Positions 13,418 to 28,580 are shown, numbered from the stretch's first letter. The stretch is DNA of 64,000 nucleotides from Viscum album (GCA_963277665.1 OY728122.1:2123706024-2123770023), one strand, 5' to 3'. The notes: generated by a model from the sequence alone, not told the origin. Numbers and translations are program-made.

Positions 13418-16400
13418 ACTATGTTAATAAAACTCTCTATGAAAAATAATATGTTGGGGAATACATACCTAGGATAAAATAATGATAATTTCACAATATC
13501 CCCTATCCTCTCACTTACTATAAGTTATTCCCCATGTCAAATATTATAATAATATTTTTATTTTTATTTTTATATCTCATGACATGTGTTTATTCTAATA
13601 TCATTTCTTAAATAAATAAATATTTTTTTATTTAAATGATATTAAATAAAATATATCATTTTCATTAAATAACTAAACTCAATACATATCCTCTCATAAA
13701 ATATTATATTTACTAAACCAAAGAAAAAATATTTTTTTAATATTAACAAAACATAACTAGATATTTATTTTACTCCATCCACTAAACCCATGAATAAATA
13801 AAAATTATATACATTAAATCTTAAATAATTAAAAAATATATAAAATTCAAATCGTATATTCTAAAATTGATTATCTTGTGATTGATTTCAAAAATTAAGT
13901 TTTTCTTGAATAGATGTTATTCTGCAAACTAGGGAATAAATTAATATTTTAATATAAATTCAACTGAATTTAATGAGATTTAGGATACAATTAGTTTTCA
14001 TCCCTCTAATCCTATTTTTCATATGGAAATAGATTAAATTTACATAAATACCAATATTATCACTTAACAACATGTCAAGAGACCTATAGATAATTATGTT
14101 AGTATAGAAACTACAAAAACCTTCCTAGGAATGATAGTATGTAATATAATTAATTTTTTCATTTCATGTATCATCAAGAAGGATGCATACTTGTTTCCTC
14201 ACCCTATACGATAGATTAAACATTATATAATTTTCATAAATGAACTCAAACATAAACTACAATAGTCATAGATTTAGTTTAATATTTCCATTCTAAGTGA
14301 ACTTTCCTTACAATGTATTTAGGGATAGCCCGCTACCACCCTTAAATCACCTCTTTCAACTTCTCCTTCCCCGTCAAGTTGGATGAAGCATTCCATAGAT
14401 TAATGAATTTAAGGTTTCTTCCCCATTATAAAGAAATTATAAACTAATTTTCATTATTAAATCCTAAATATGATACTCAAAAAGTACTCAGTAGTCTCTA
14501 ACAAACATTCCTAAGATCACTAGATAAAAATACCTACCAGAATATAACTTTCGTGAAGTAACCCCCATTGAAAATATTTCACTGATTACTAATCTCAAGA
14601 ACTATGTAATACACTTTATATAAAATGAACTACACTTTGTGGATCTAACTTATGTTCCACCTTTAGAAGCTCCACACCATAAACCATATTCATGGATCCC
14701 CCTTTACAAACAAACTTCAGGGTTATACCTACTTTTAAAACTAACTTCATGGAATGACCCTTTCATAGAGGCTTTATAGAATACCTTGCATGAACTTCAT
14801 TCATGCACATCTCCTCCACATACTACCTTTATGAACTAACTTCACCGTACTTAATTTAGTTACAAATTTCTTTGATTTTATCTCTAATCATTAGATCTCC
14901 CTTTAATTTATGATCTCCCTTAATGAATTAATTATAGAGGTGTTTATATGATAAGTTCACTAATAATATCATTAACTACAAAAATTAATTTTCAACTCTT
15001 TGTTAAACACCCTTTCTTATACTCCATTTATTGTATGTACACCAAATAATGTGTAAAAACCCCATAAAAACATCTCCTCCCTTAGCAGTGAACAAAAAAT
15101 CTCCTCTCAAACACTATGAACTACAAACCATTTGTGGACTTCATGATCAACCCAGAAACTATGACATCCCATATTTCAATACATTTTATTTCATGATTTA
15201 TTATATAAAGATACACTTAATACAATCCCAAAACATTATGAATCCAAGTTTACTCGAGAAATTATGTACATAAAATAAAAATTTGAAAAATAAATACAAA
15301 AATATTATATAAAAACTCCAAAACAGGCACTTTTATCCCATAGGTCTTCTAAAACTGGATGAGATAACTGAGAGATGTACATAAGAAAGGCATGAGTTAT
15401 AAAGCATTGTAAGGTAATAAAGAAATAATTACATTTTTAAAGTAATAAATGTTAGTCAATAGGGGTATAAACTAGATATAAAAGGGTTAATAAATATAAT
15501 ATTGAATAATGAGGCAAGATATAACATGATAACATCAAGGTTACATAGGAATGTGGAAACATCATAAAACAAGGAATCATAAGCATGAGCCAAGGATAAC
15601 TACCGATAAAACAAAACATAGTGTGATAAGGATAACCTCTAAGTAACCATACATGGGATATTATGAAACAAAAAAATTACAAAAGGCATTAGAGGGATAT
15701 ATAATTTCGATCACACCTATCACTTTCATATCATGTACATGAATAAGTATGCCACATAGATCATATGAGATAAGGATGTATTTTTCAAATTTTAACCCAA
15801 TGGTTAATGATTTTAGATTATATAAATGTAAATAACCAATAAATTAAGGGTAGGTATAAATATGTGAATACCCATTAGTGTTAATGAAGATGATTATTCA
15901 CTATACAAATCTTTCTCATGGAAGATCATCTGATAAGTTCGGCAGCATAACGGGTGTACATAAAGGTTTATAAAAGGGGTGAATGAGAGTAAAAGTGGAT
16001 TTTAATTACTTGGGAATCATAAGGATGGTAGAATTTATTTGTAGAAACATATCCAAGATTGAAAAATTAGAAATAAAAAAGGCATTTCATGAAGAATGTG
16101 CTTTAATAAATATGAGAGGGATAGGATCTAATACATTGAGAGGGTGCTTCTTAAAACATGGGAAGAGATTCTTAAGATCTTAGTAAACCTTGGAGGGATA
16201 TAGAGAGGAAATAGAAGAGTAAATTCATACTATAAGAGTTTTGGGTTAAGAGTAAATGGAGTTCGTGTGGATTTTTATATTAAAATAGAGGGTAATTGTC
16301 TATTAATTTCCAAACATAGGTTTTGGACTCAATAGGATAAAGTAATCAAAACCACAAACCATCCCATGATTTTAGACAATGGTATATTCCAAAGAAGAGT

Positions 16401-18765
16401 GTATTTAATTATTTTATAATTATAACAACCTAAGTCAATAAAATAATACCTATGGTGATTTGAAAGTGAGTAATGTTTATAAACAATTGATTTTAAAACC
16501 TTTAAATGTAATATAGGCTCTGGTGGATTCATTCGGGATTTATAAAATAAAACAAATAAATTCAAAAAAATATTATTTAAAACTAAAACATAATTTTTTT
16601 CATGTACAATCTCTATAGTATTTATTACATCACTTTTAGGATTTTATGATGTCATAATACATACCATATAATTATACCGTATTTAATTTTTACCCAATAA
16701 TTTGAGTGACTTGAAAAACAATGAAAAATTCACTATTGGATAATTTCAAAGTGATAATTTCAAAAATAATATTTATTTTATAAAAATAATTATCTAAATA
16801 TGATAATTTAAACTTTTAAATCAAAGATCCACATTTATTGAAAAATATTGGGTTTTTGACAATAATAGATTCCTAATATGTATAAAAATTACATTTGACA
16901 TCATAAAATTGTATTATAATTTATATAAAATAAATATTATTTTAAAATAATATTTCATTAAAATATAATTTAATTGTAAAAATTTTAAATTCATAAAAAA
17001 TAATTTCTTGATTGAAATTATATATTTCCCAAAAATACAATTTTTGTTTCATCTTATAAAAATCTTATTTTTATCAAACACATTATATAATAATTTAAAA
17101 GGTATTATTAAAAAGGGATAAATATAATCATTATTTTATTATAAATAAAGTATAAAAATTCATACATTTAGGGTCTAGATACATATCTCTTTAATACACA
17201 AATAAATACCCTAAGGGTAAGATGTGGGATGATGATATTTTCTAAAGGTGGTTCAGTGAACAAGGTTTGGGCCATTATCTTGATGAGATTAATGTTCTAC
17301 CATAAATAGTTTCTCTTGTGATTTAGTTGTTGAATCTCGCCTTAGTATTTTTCAGGAAAAAATCTCTTTAATGTTATCTCCCTAGAAATCTACCATAAAT
17401 GAGCTTCATAGGGTAATATCCTTCTAGTCAAGTCCATCGTTCCTTCTGTCTATGTGGACTAGACTTGATCATAACCTTTAATATATACTAATCAAATGAA
17501 CATTGTATAACGGTTATACTATCAATGGTTATGAGGCTTAATGGTATATTAAATCTGATAATATATAACTTATAATGGTCCAAAACAACTAAATTAGTGC
17601 ATGTTTTTCAATAACTGCATTACTTAATAATGCATTTATTCATTAAAAAATGGAATTTCATTTATAAAAGTTAGGATCATTATAAAAACAACATTCCTAG
17701 ATCATGTGTTGTGCTCATAAAAAAGGATTCCCACCATGTACACACCTTGTGGGAACCCCTATCATGAACTCCAAAACAAGGTCCACATACTCCTCCATAC
17801 AAACTATGTACTCCACCACCGAATAGCCTTCCTTCACACCAAAAACTTTATGAAGCATCTTCATAATCCCTGGGATTTTAAAACCCAAAAATTTAATAAA
17901 AATTAGGATATGATAACATTTAAAAAACTTCTCCAAAGACTCAATTGTGATTCTATGTTTTGTAAACCAACTTATTTAGACCTCAAAAACCCCTTGATCA
18001 ACCTATGAATGGATTTTCAATAAACATAACATCAATACAAAACACCATACCAAATCACATTGGTTCTAAATTTCTACCCCTTTGAATTTTTTTGTAATCT
18101 AAATTTAAATTCAATGTTATTGAACCATAAGAAATAACTAGAATAAATCATTCATCAATATAAGTATCAATGAGAAAATAGTGTTGTAGAAAAAAAATAT
18201 TTCGAGAGAGTATCCCATTCCTCATGAATGTCCTCACTCCAAAACTCCCCATAAAATCATGAAATGTACTCCCCCTCAATTAGAGATTCTTGTCACTAAC
18301 ACCACTTATTGGGAGAAAAGATTCATATCCATCATTTTTCTGATTTTATTGAATACTTCCAAATAATTTCACTATAATTTCTCCCCTTTTAACATTAAAC
18401 CCAAATAGAAAGGGTCATATGACCTACTTTCATCACAACACACCCCATGGATGGTATGTCTCCATTAATCCTAGATAAACATTAAAACAATTAAATGGAT
18501 AGGTAGAAGGGTATCTTTGAACCTACCCAAGCTAAGGGAGGTGATTGAGCACTAACGTTCAACCAATGATTCTCGAACACATGAGTGGATAAAGTTTAAC
18601 TCATGATATCTTCCACTTTCTCATTAGTTAAATCATACTCTAGTTTAATTAGTATTTGGTTCACTAATTAATTAATAAATTGTTACTGGATTTTTTTCAT
18701 TCAGAAGTTTTACTTCTTAATTCTCCATTCCTTTTCTTATTGAAATCTCAATCACTTTCCTAAAA
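13418..18765. other. AT-rich decayed intergenic DNA
   Basis: No supported gene or element terminus. Two short frames (66 codons + at 15983 and 73 codons - at 17936) have no recognisable domain, and stops close by interrupt them. I read the region as old repeat remnants. Confidence 0.5.
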
Positions 18766-19023
18766 ACATGTTTACTAACTTTTTATGTTTTAAGTGTTTT
18801 AGAATGTTTTTTTATATAAAATTACCTTTTAACATACTTATAATAAGTTTTAAATTATTATGGATATAAACATTATATCCTTCATTGTGATTATCATAAT
18901 GAGTATGTGTCTAATTAATCATGATCACCTTTATCGGATTCAGAATTTAAACTTTTTGTCATGTCTATCATTCTGACAGAGTATTAACAATCAAAAATGA
19001 TATATGTACTTATAACATCGGAA
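18766..19023 (+). repeat. dispersed repeat, copy A (matches 61318-61548)
   Basis: This stretch aligns by eye with 61318-61548 in the same orientation. Shared phrases include AATTATTATGGATATAAA, AGTATGTGTCT and ATCACCTTTATC in the same order and spacing. The retroelement chain begins just downstream at 19031, so copy A appears to be the site it inserted beside or into. Its family is unknown; an LTR fragment is plausible. Confidence 0.6.
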
Positions 19024-19030
19024 TTATACT

Positions 19031-20664
19031 TGATATAGAAAATATTTTCAATTAAATTTAAATTGAATTTAATTTTTTTAAACCCACAAAAGTTTTACTC
19101 TAAGATGAATTTCTTAATTTTTATGATATTGGGGTTATTTTGAGTTGAAGAGTAAAAATAGCGCATTTCATATTTTTAACTGTTTTAAATTATTTTTGTA
19201 GTTTGACCGTAACATTTTATACACTAATAAAAATTTCAAAATTCTTTCTTTTCCTGATTTAAAACTTCCAGTGATTCATTTAATCCTTCTGGACCAAAAT
19301 CTGAATCGACTATATGGTAGCTCAAAAGAAGTTCACAAGTTGGCTCTAGAAAATTGTTTTCAGTTTTTCTGAGTTTTGGTGTGGGGTACATAACTAATTC
19401 TTGGTGGGACAAATTGTTTTCTAATTCAGTGGATGGACATTCAAGGAGTTTTGGAACATCTTTAATGTACAAAATGATGCATTTCTTGGCTGTTTAAGGG
19501 TTTATTAAAGCATCCTAATCCGGAGGTTTGTGATTTGGAGATTCTGACTGGACAGAATAAATGGTCAGAGTAAAACAAGAATAACTCCCAAAATACTTAT
19601 CCAAATCCACTGATATTTGGAGACAAAACGCCCAAGTAAATTAAGAGCATCATTCAAGAATTTTGAAACTCGTGAATATGTCATTTAATTGGTCTAAAAC
19701 ACGTCAAAATTTGGGGTAAAATTCTTGGTATAAAAGGAGGAGAGCTTCTCCCTCTCAAAGCACTTCCCATTCTCCATCCCATTCCTTCTGGAACACCATG
19801 AAGGAGAACTTTTAGGCTTTCTCTTTTATTTATCTTCTTTTTAATAGTTTTTTAAAGCATTATTCTTCCCCACTCATCTCTATTACCCTTACCATGGTGG
19901 GGTAAACATTTGGAGTGATTTGGGAAGGGTTGGTTTTCTATTTTTTTATACTTGAGTTCTTGGACGTAATTGAATGAAATTTCTTTCTTCTTCAAAGTTG
20001 TTTTCAATTTAATATATTGTATTTTATTATCAAGTGTGATCATTCTTGAATTTTAATTATGTTATTGATTTTTTCCTTGGTAAAATAATCATTATCTCCC
20101 TCCACTAATTTCTGGTTTATATACGATGGAATAGACCAGGGATTAGTGGTGAAGTAATCGACGATCATTAGTACGTGTAAAAGGTGTAGTGAATGTTCTT
20201 GATTGTTTGGGATAAACAAGACCCAATCAGGTATTTACCATGTCAATTGAGGATATTCAATAGAACTATTTTTCACATGGTAGGATAGTTTACCAAACCG
20301 AGATCTTGTTAAGGTTTTCTCTAACTATTATAATTTCACCAAGGAAGTGAGTGGAAACGATTGTGGAAACTCAGTTTAATCAAATTATAATAAAAGGTTT
20401 GAATTTAATTGAACCAGTATAGCATTAAAATTTTGAAACCAACCCTGAACTAATCACCGTTTTAATATAATAGTTTTTCAATCATTTGAATTTAAATTTC
20501 CATTAAATCATTTTCTTATCAAACACACCAATTTCACCCTCATTTAAAAGTGACAAACCATTTTGTGTGAACTCCTCTTCAAAATACATACTAGGTAAAC
20601 CACATCAGTACATTTTAACTTAAGAAATAATTGTTTTTCCACACCCCATGATAGGCATGCGTCA
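19031..20664 (+). repeat. LTR1
   Basis: 1634 bp, starting TGATATAG and ending TGCGTCA, followed by a 4-base spacer and a primer site. A TATA box (TATAAAAGG, 19729-19737) precedes a C/T-rich leader. The upstream purine tract is missing because this is the left edge of the chain. Confidence 0.75.
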
Positions 20665-20668
20665 AACT

Positions 20669-20686
20669 TGGCGTCATTACCAAAGA
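20669..20686 (+). other. primer-binding site, tRNA-Asp type (degenerate)
   Basis: TGGCGTCATTACCAAAG resembles the complement of the plant tRNA-Asp 3' end (ideal TGGCGCCGTTGCCGGGG) with several changes. Its position 4 bases after the LTR end fits. Confidence 0.6.
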
Positions 20687-20902
20687 GGTAGTGCCACAAT
20701 TTATTTGTAAATATTTGACTTTTTAATATTTAAAAAAACAAAAAAAAATATTTTACCATGTTATTATTTGAATGATTATTTTTTTAATTCATGGAACAAT
20801 TATCCATAGGTTCAAAAACCAATTATTGAATAACCTAGTTCAATAGTGTATCGAGTTTCTTTCTTATCTAAATAAATTTGGGGAGCTCGAATCCAAATCA
20901 TC

Positions 20903-21937
20903 ATGGAGGATGAATTGAAGGATCTCATTAAAAACCTTAATGAGAACCTCGAATACCCAGTGTTAGAGGGATTGGCTAGAGAATTATTTGAACTTCAGTA
21001 GTATTTTCTGGAATTTTATGAAGAAACTTTCAAAGTTCAAAACCAATAAGGAAAAGCTCACAAGGATCTTGAAGCCCAATTTGAAAGAATTAGTCAAACA
21101 GTTTAATACCTGGATACCACAATAGATTGGAAAGCGAATCATGTACATGCATCCCAGGATCAACAACAGGAGCCAGAAGAAGAACCAAAACTAGAAAAAT
21201 TGATGGAATAAGTATCCTCACAAGTCCTTCAAGTTGAAGAACCCCTAGAGGATTTTATGAAATTAAAAATAGATCCATCGATCTCAGATCAATAAATTTT
21301 GGAGGATATTGATGAAGAATATTTAGCTAGAGAAATACATATGGGAGATCAAAAAGATCTGTATAACTTCTGGAATGAGTGCAAAGAACTACTTGATCCA
21401 ACTATTCCTCACAATTTATAAGATTCAGGAACATTGAAGGAAGTAACCACCCTAGCAGTGGAATTTGAAGAGAAGATGGAGGAGGCTGACTACCTACCTC
21501 TATTTAAAGAAATTCAACTTCAAGTGGAACATCCCATTGAAGAAGAAATTAAAGATTCATCCAACAATTGTATTTCCTTAGAAGTATAATATGCATCTAA
21601 ATAGGAACATCTATATCTCCATGAACCTATTGAAAATTTATTGGAGGGAGTACATGAGAAGATCAAAGTAGATTTTTTGGAGGAAAAGTATACACAAGAT
21701 TCTTACTTTAAAAGGGAATAATTTGATATTGATTCTTCATGCTTTAATTTTTTTCAAATAGAATTAAACTCTGACATTCCCTTTTATTATTCCATTAATG
21801 CTTCATTCCTTGAGAAGACACTGGTGAATGAAGAAGATATTGTGAAAGCAGAAACCAAGAAAGAGGAGGACTCATTCATTGTCCTAAACCCACCATGCAT
21901 ATTGTATTTCATTGTAGTGGGGGAGGACTTGGTATGA
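20903..21937 (+). pseudogene. decayed acidic ORF of non-autonomous retroelement, unit 1
   Basis: From an ATG 239 bp after LTR1, one frame can be followed for about 345 codons but is broken by several stops. The product is rich in Glu, Asp, Lys and Leu, with a conserved middle (EEADYLPLF, then IEEEI) and a conserved end (SFIVLNPPCILY). The last part is hydrophobic. The same protein is recognisable in units 2 and 3 and, more distantly, in the fourth internal region. I do not recognise the family. It sits where gag would be, so a gag-like or accessory role is possible, but no zinc knuckle or protease motif is visible. Not functional as it stands. Confidence 0.6.
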
Positions 21938-23807
21938 AATATCAGTGGAGTCCTCAACAAAAAAGAAACAATTTCGTGTGGGAAAGAATAATATTTGTTG
22001 GCTCATAAGCAAGAAACCTCACCCACCATCAGATTGGGGATAACTGATTAGAACTCCCCCTCTGGAGGCTGTCAAAACCCAGGGCCCACTTGGGGGATTA
22101 AACCATGTTATATCCTTCTATTATTATTATATTTCTACTTTTTTTTATTTCAAAAAATATATTATGTTTTATTTTGTTATTTTATATTTAGGTTTTCAGA
22201 TAGGAACACTTAAGAGCTTAACTCAATGTTGCACTATGAATACATTAGGTGTTACCTCTCCTTTATACTTAATTCTTTGTTTTGAATCAATAAAAAATAT
22301 TCTTACATATTAAATCCATTTTAATTCACTAAGGACACTACATTAATTAAGTGTGGGGGAGGGAACCTTTTTAGTTTTGGATTTTCATGTGATATTTTGT
22401 TTATTATTTTTATAAAAAATATTTTTTTTCCAGATATTTATGTCCTTAATTTTAAAATTAAGTGTGTTTTCAAAATATTTCAGCTTAAATGATTATCATT
22501 TCTATTTTTGTAACCTATATCAATGAGTGAACCAATATATTCCATGAAACTAAACATAAATTAATGTCTAAATAACCTTGTTTCAAGTTCAAATATTTTG
22601 GAATTTCATGAAAAGTAATCTGAATTTTTAAATCCCATGCCCCATCTCACTGTCTTTATTTTTGAAATCACATTCCTATGAGGCTTCTTTACCATTTTTT
22701 TCATATTATTTACATTCACCTCATTTCTTGAGAGAACCAAAAAATGCTTACTTTAGCTATAATTTGATTTATTCCTTTCAAAACTTGAGGGTTTGAGGTA
22801 CTTGTGTTTTAAATGATTGTGGAATTAATTTGGTTTTAAGCCCCCTTTTCAAAGTAATCATTTTTTATTATGGCCTACCTTATAAATTTATCCTTCTTTA
22901 TCCCTTAGAATCCATGAGCAACCTGTTAGTTTTGCCACAATACAAGCCAATTTTCCCTATCCAACCTTCTCTTGAAGTGAAATTTCATTATCTAGTTGAA
23001 CTTTTGTGTGGGGGAAGATGTCTTGTGACGTACTCCCTCATTTGGTGATACTTTGGGTGGAAGATAAAACGTTGAAGAGATGATGTTTCTACTGAAGATT
23101 TCATTTTTTTTAAATATGTGCCTTTCTGGAGCTTTCTTGATAAAAGAAGTTGTGCCTTTCTGGAGCTTCTAATGTAAAAGGAAAGTTGTGTCTATCTAGA
23201 TCTTTAAAGAAAAACAATGTTTGAGAAGAATTTTTTTATAGAAAAATGATAAATATTATGAACATTCCTTCATTTCTCATGATGATGAATCCGATTTTCT
23301 ACAAAGTGGAATTGAAGGAGACCATTCTTGGGTGAAAATTAGAATCATGCAATTTTTCTTAAAAAAGAGCCAAGCCCTCCTTTTTCGGCCTCAGAATTTT
23401 TAATATCTAAATCCTGCCATCCTAAAGCCACAGAACAACCCTAAAAAGTCCCCATGAGAAACACTTTTCATTGACTCACATTGTGTGGAGAAGTAGGAAT
23501 TTATCAATCTTATGGTGACGCTTGTGTGTTTTTGGATGAAAAAAGCCTTGTTGAACATTTACATTTGTGAGATGAGAGAAAATTCATGTGATGTATGTGT
23601 TTTGTGTGCATGGGATAATAAATGAAGTGAAAATAAATTATATAATCTAAAATGGATAACTTTAAATAATTTTTTTTGATGAGGCATGATATCTTTTTGT
23701 TTCTTAGTATGGATTTGGTAGATCTTATTGGTATTTGTTTTGGATTTGATTTGAATTGATTTTGATGTTCACTTGTCCAGGAGTCCAAGTGCTAAGTGTG
23801 GTGGAAT
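21938..23807 (+). other. non-coding 3' half of internal region 1, with purine tracts
   Basis: No ORF of note. It holds two internal purine tracts of the form GTGTGGGGGA (about 22350 and 23006) and a third, GTGTGGTGGAAT, touching LTR2 at 23797-23807, which is the position of the plus-strand primer. Confidence 0.6.
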
Positions 23808-25440
23808 TGATAGAGAAAATATTTTTAATTAAATTTAAATTGAATTTAATTGTTTTGAACCCAAAAAAGTGTTACTCTAAGATGAATTGCTGAATTTTTA
23901 TGTTACTAGTGTTATTCTGAGCTGAATAGTAAAAATTGACCCTTTCGGAATTTTAACTATTTTAAATTATTTCTATAGTTTGGCCATAACATTTTCTACA
24001 CTAATAAAAATTGAAAAATTATTTCTTTTCCAAATTTCAAACATCCAGTGCTTCATTTAATCCTTCTGGACCAAAAGCTTAATTGACCATATGGAATATC
24101 AAAAGATATTCACAAGTTGTCTCAAGAAAACTGTTTGTAGTTTTGCCGAGTTTTGGTGTGGGGTACATAACTCATTCTTGGTGGGCCCAATTTTTTTAAA
24201 ATTTGGTAGATGGACGAACAAGGAGTTTAGGAACATCTTTAATGCAAGAAAGGATCCATGAATTGGTCGTTTAAGGGTTCATTAAAGCATCCTAATCTGG
24301 AGGTTTTCGATTTGGAGAGTCTGACTAGACAGAATAAATGGTCAGATTAAAATGGGAATAACTCCCAGAATACTTGTCCAAATCCACTGAGATTTTGAGG
24401 GGAAATGCCCAAGTCAAATAATATCATCATTCAAAAAGGGTGAAACTTGTGAAGATTTCATTTAATGGGTCTACAACACATCAAAATTCGGGGGGAAATT
24501 CTGGGTATAAAAGGAGGAGAGCTTATCCCTCTCTAAGAACCTCCCATTCTCTATCCCATTCCTTCTGGGAAACAATGGAGGAGAACTTTTCAGCTTTCTC
24601 TTTTATTTCTCTTCTTTTTCATAGTTTTTTAATTCCTACTTCTTCCCCACTCATCTCGATTTCCATTACCATGGTGAGGTAAACATTTGGAGGGATTGGG
24701 GAAGTGTTGGTTTTCTATTTTGTAATACTTGAGTTCTTGGATGCAATTGAATGAAATTTCTTTCCTCTTCAAAGTTTTTTTCAATTTCATATAGTATATT
24801 TTATTATCAAGTGTGATCGTTCTTGAATTTTAATTCCATTATTGATTTTTCATTGGTAAAATAATCATTATCTCCCTCCACTAATTTTTTTTTTATATAC
24901 GATGAAATAGACCAGGGATTAGTGGTGAAGTACTCGACGATTGTCAGTACATGTAAATGGTGTAGTGAATGTTCTTGATTTTTTGGGATAAAAAAGACCT
25001 GATCAGGTATTTCCCATGTTAATTGAGGATATTCAATACAACTATTTTGTACATGGAAGTAGAGTTGACCAAACCGAGATCGTGGTAAATTTTTCTCTCA
25101 CCATCATAATTTCACCAAGGAAGTGAGTGGAAACGATTGTGGAAACTCACTTTAATCAAATTAGAAGAAGAGGTTTGAATTGAATTGAATAAGGATAGAA
25201 TTAAAATTAGGAAACCAACCCTGGACTAATCATCCTTTTAATATAATAGTTTTTCAATCATTTGAATTTAAATTTCCATTAAATCATTTTCTTATCAAAC
25301 CCACCATTTTTACCCTCATTTAAAAGTGACAAACCATTTTGTGTGCACTCCTCTTCGGGAGACATTCTAGGTCAACCACATCACTGCATTTTAACTTATT
25401 AAATAATTGTTTTTCCACACCCAAAGATAGGCGTGCGTCA
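23808..25440 (+). repeat. LTR2
   Basis: 1633 bp, TGATAGAG to TGCGTCA, TATA box TATAAAAGG at 24506-24514. It is shared between units 1 and 2 and is collinear with LTR1 throughout. Confidence 0.8.
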
Positions 25441-25444
25441 AACT

Positions 25445-25462
25445 TGGCTCCAATTCCGGGGA
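25445..25462 (+). other. primer-binding site, tRNA-Asp type
   Basis: TGGCTCCAATTCCGGGGA directly after LTR2. It keeps the CCGGGGA end of the tRNA-Asp complement. Confidence 0.65.
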
Positions 25463-25676
25463 GGTAGTGCCACAATTTGTTTGTAAATATTAGAATTTTT
25501 CAAATTAAAAAAAAAAATAAAAAAAATTTACCATGTTGTATTCAAATTGTTATTTTTTTAATTCGTGGAACAATTATCCACAAGTTCAAAAACAAATTAT
25601 TGAATCACCTTGGTATATAGAGTATAGAGTTTCTTTCTTAGCTAAACAAATTCGGGGATCTCGAATCCAAATCATC

Positions 25677-26711
25677 ATGGTGAGTGAATTCAAGTATCCC
25701 ATTAAAAACCATAAAGAGAAACTCAAATACCTAGTGTTGGAGGGATTGGATAGAGAATTAATTGAACTTCATGAGTATTTTCCAGAATTTTATCAAGAAT
25801 TTGTCAAAGTGAAACACTAATAAGAAGAACTTCACAAGGATCTTGAATCCCAATTTGAAATAATTAGTCAAACTGTTCAAAACCTAGAGACCACAATAGA
25901 TTGGATAGTGGAGAAAGTACATGCATCCGAGGATCAACAACTAGATCCAGAAAAAGAACCAGAACCATAAATATTGATGGAAGAAGTATACCCACAAATC
26001 CTTCAAGTAGAAGAACCCATAGAGGCCTTGATGAAATTAAAAAAAAGATCCATTGAGCCCAGATAAATTAATTTTTGAGGATATTGATGAAGAATATTTA
26101 GCTGTAGAAATACGTATGGAAGATCAAAAAGATCTAGATAACTTCTAGAATGAGTGTGAAGAACTACTTGATCCAACTATTACTCATAATTTATAATATT
26201 CAAAAACATTGAAAGAAGCAACCACCCTAGGAGTGAATTTAAAGAGAAGATGGAGGAGGCTGACTACCTACCTCTATTTAGGGAAATTCTACTACAAGTA
26301 GAACCTCCCATTGAAGAAGAAATTGAAGATTCATACAACACTTGTATTTACTTGGAGGTAGAATATGCATCTAAAGAGGAACATCTAGATCTCCATGAAC
26401 CTGTTGAAAATTTATTAGTGGGAGTACATGAGAAGATTAAAGTAGATTTTCTGGAGGAAGATGAGACACAAGCTACTTAAATTGAAAGGGAAGAATTTGA
26501 TAATGATTCTTCTTTCTTTAAGTTTCTTAAAATAGAATTAAACTCTGACATTCCCTATGATTATTCCATTAATTCAACATTCCTTAAGAACACATAGGTG
26601 AATGAAGAAGATATTGTGAAAGAGAAAACCAAGAAAGAAGAGAATTCATTCATTGTCCTAAACCCACCATGCATTTTGTATATCATTTTAGTGGGGGTGG
26701 ACTTGTTATGA
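25677..26711 (+). pseudogene. decayed acidic ORF of non-autonomous retroelement, unit 2
   Basis: This is the unit-2 copy of the ORF at 20903. The first 47 codons are open, and a 76-codon stretch at 26250-26480 keeps the EEADYLPLF and IEEEI segments. Stops and frame changes lie between and after (for example near 26040 and 26240). The conserved SFIVLNPPCILY end is present near 26650-26690. No known domain was recognised. Confidence 0.6.
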
Positions 26712-28580
26712 TATTTTGATAGAGTCCTCAACAAAAATGAACAATTTTATGTTGTAAAAAATAATTGTTTTGGTTAATGAGCAAGAAAACTCACCCACCA
26801 TCAGATTGGGGTTAACCGATTAGAAGTGCCCATCCGGAGGCAGTCAAAACCTAGGGCCCACTTGGGGGATTAAACCAAGTTCTATCCTTCTATTCTCATC
26901 CTATTTATACTTTTGTTTCTTTCAAAAAATATCTTATGTTTTCTTTTTTTATTTTATTTGTTGGTTTTCGGATTGAAATACTTAAGAGCTTAACTCAATT
27001 TTGCACTATAAATAAGGTAGGTGTTACCTATCCTTTATAATTAATTCTTTGTTTTGAATCAATAAAAAATATTCTTACATGTTAAATCCATTTGAATTCA
27101 CTGAGTACACTGCATCAATTAAGTGTGGGGGAGGGAACCTTTTTAGTTTAGGATATTCATTTGATGTTTGGTATACTGTTTTTATAAAAAAGAATTTTTT
27201 TTCCGATATTTGTGTGTTTAATTTTAAAATTAAGTGTGTTTTCAAAAAAAATTAACTGAAATGATTATCATTTATATTTTTAAAACCCATGTCAATGAGT
27301 GAACCAATATATTCCATGAAACTTAACTTAAATTAATGCTTAAATGACTTTGTTTAAAGTTCAAATATTTTGAAATTTCATGAAAATTACTCTAAATTTT
27401 AAAATCCCATGCCACATCTCACTATATTTATTTTTTAAATCACATTCCGGTGAGGCTTATTTACCATTGTTTTCATATTATTTAAATTCATCTCATTTCT
27501 TGAGAGAACCAAACCATGATTTCTTTAGATATAATTTGATTTATTCCTTTTAAAACTTGAGGGTTTGAGGTACTTGTGTTTTAAATTATTGAGGCATGAA
27601 TTTTGTTTTAATCCCCCTTTTAAAAATAATCCTTTTTTATTATGTCCTACGTTATACATTTATTATTCTTTATCCCTTAGAATCCATGAACAACCTGTTA
27701 GGTTAGCCACAATACAATCCAATTTTAACTATCCAACCTTCTCTTGAAGTGAAATTGCATTATCTAGTTGAAATTAAGTGTGGGGGAAGAGGTCTTGTAA
27801 TGTACTACCTCATTTGGTGATAATTTGGGTGGAAAATAAAATGTTAAAGATATGATTTTTATACTGAATATTTCATTTTTTTAAAAGTTGGGCCTTTATG
27901 GAGCTTTCATGATAAAAGAATTTGTTTCTCTCTAGAGCTTCCATTGTAAAAAGAAAGTTGTGCCTATCTGGAGATTTAAAGAAAATCAATGTTTGAGAAG
28001 AAATATTTTCTAGAAAAATGAGAAATAGCATGAAAATTCCTTTATTTCTCATGATGATGAATCCAATTTTCTATAAAGGGGAATATAAGGAGACCATTCT
28101 TGAGTGAAAATTTCAATCATGCAATTTTTCTTAAAAAAAGAGCCAAGCCCTACTTTTTCGGCCTCAGAATTTTTAACATTTAAATCCTACCAACTGAAAG
28201 CCACAGAACAAAACTGAAAATTCATCATGAGAAACACATGTCCTTGACCCACATTGAGTTGAGAAGTTGGAATTTATCAAGCCTATGGTGACTCTTGTGT
28301 GTTTTTTGATAAGAAAATCCTTGTTGAACATTTACATTTTTGAGATGAGAGAAAATTCATGTGAGGTAGGTGTTTTGTTTCCATGGGATAATAAATGAAG
28401 TGAAAACATATTATATAATATAAAATTGAGAACTTAAAATAATTTTTTTTGATGAGCCATGATATCTTTTTGTTTCTTAGTATGGATTTGGTAGATCTCA
28501 TTGGTATGTGTTTTGGATTTGATTTGATTTAATTTTGATGTTTAATTGTCCAGGAGTCCAAGTGCTAAGTGTAGGGGAAT
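26712..28580 (+). other. non-coding 3' half of internal region 2, with purine tracts
   Basis: Collinear with 21938-23807. Purine tracts AAGTGTGGGGGA lie at 27121 and about 27777, and AGTGTAGGGGAAT abuts LTR3. Confidence 0.6.
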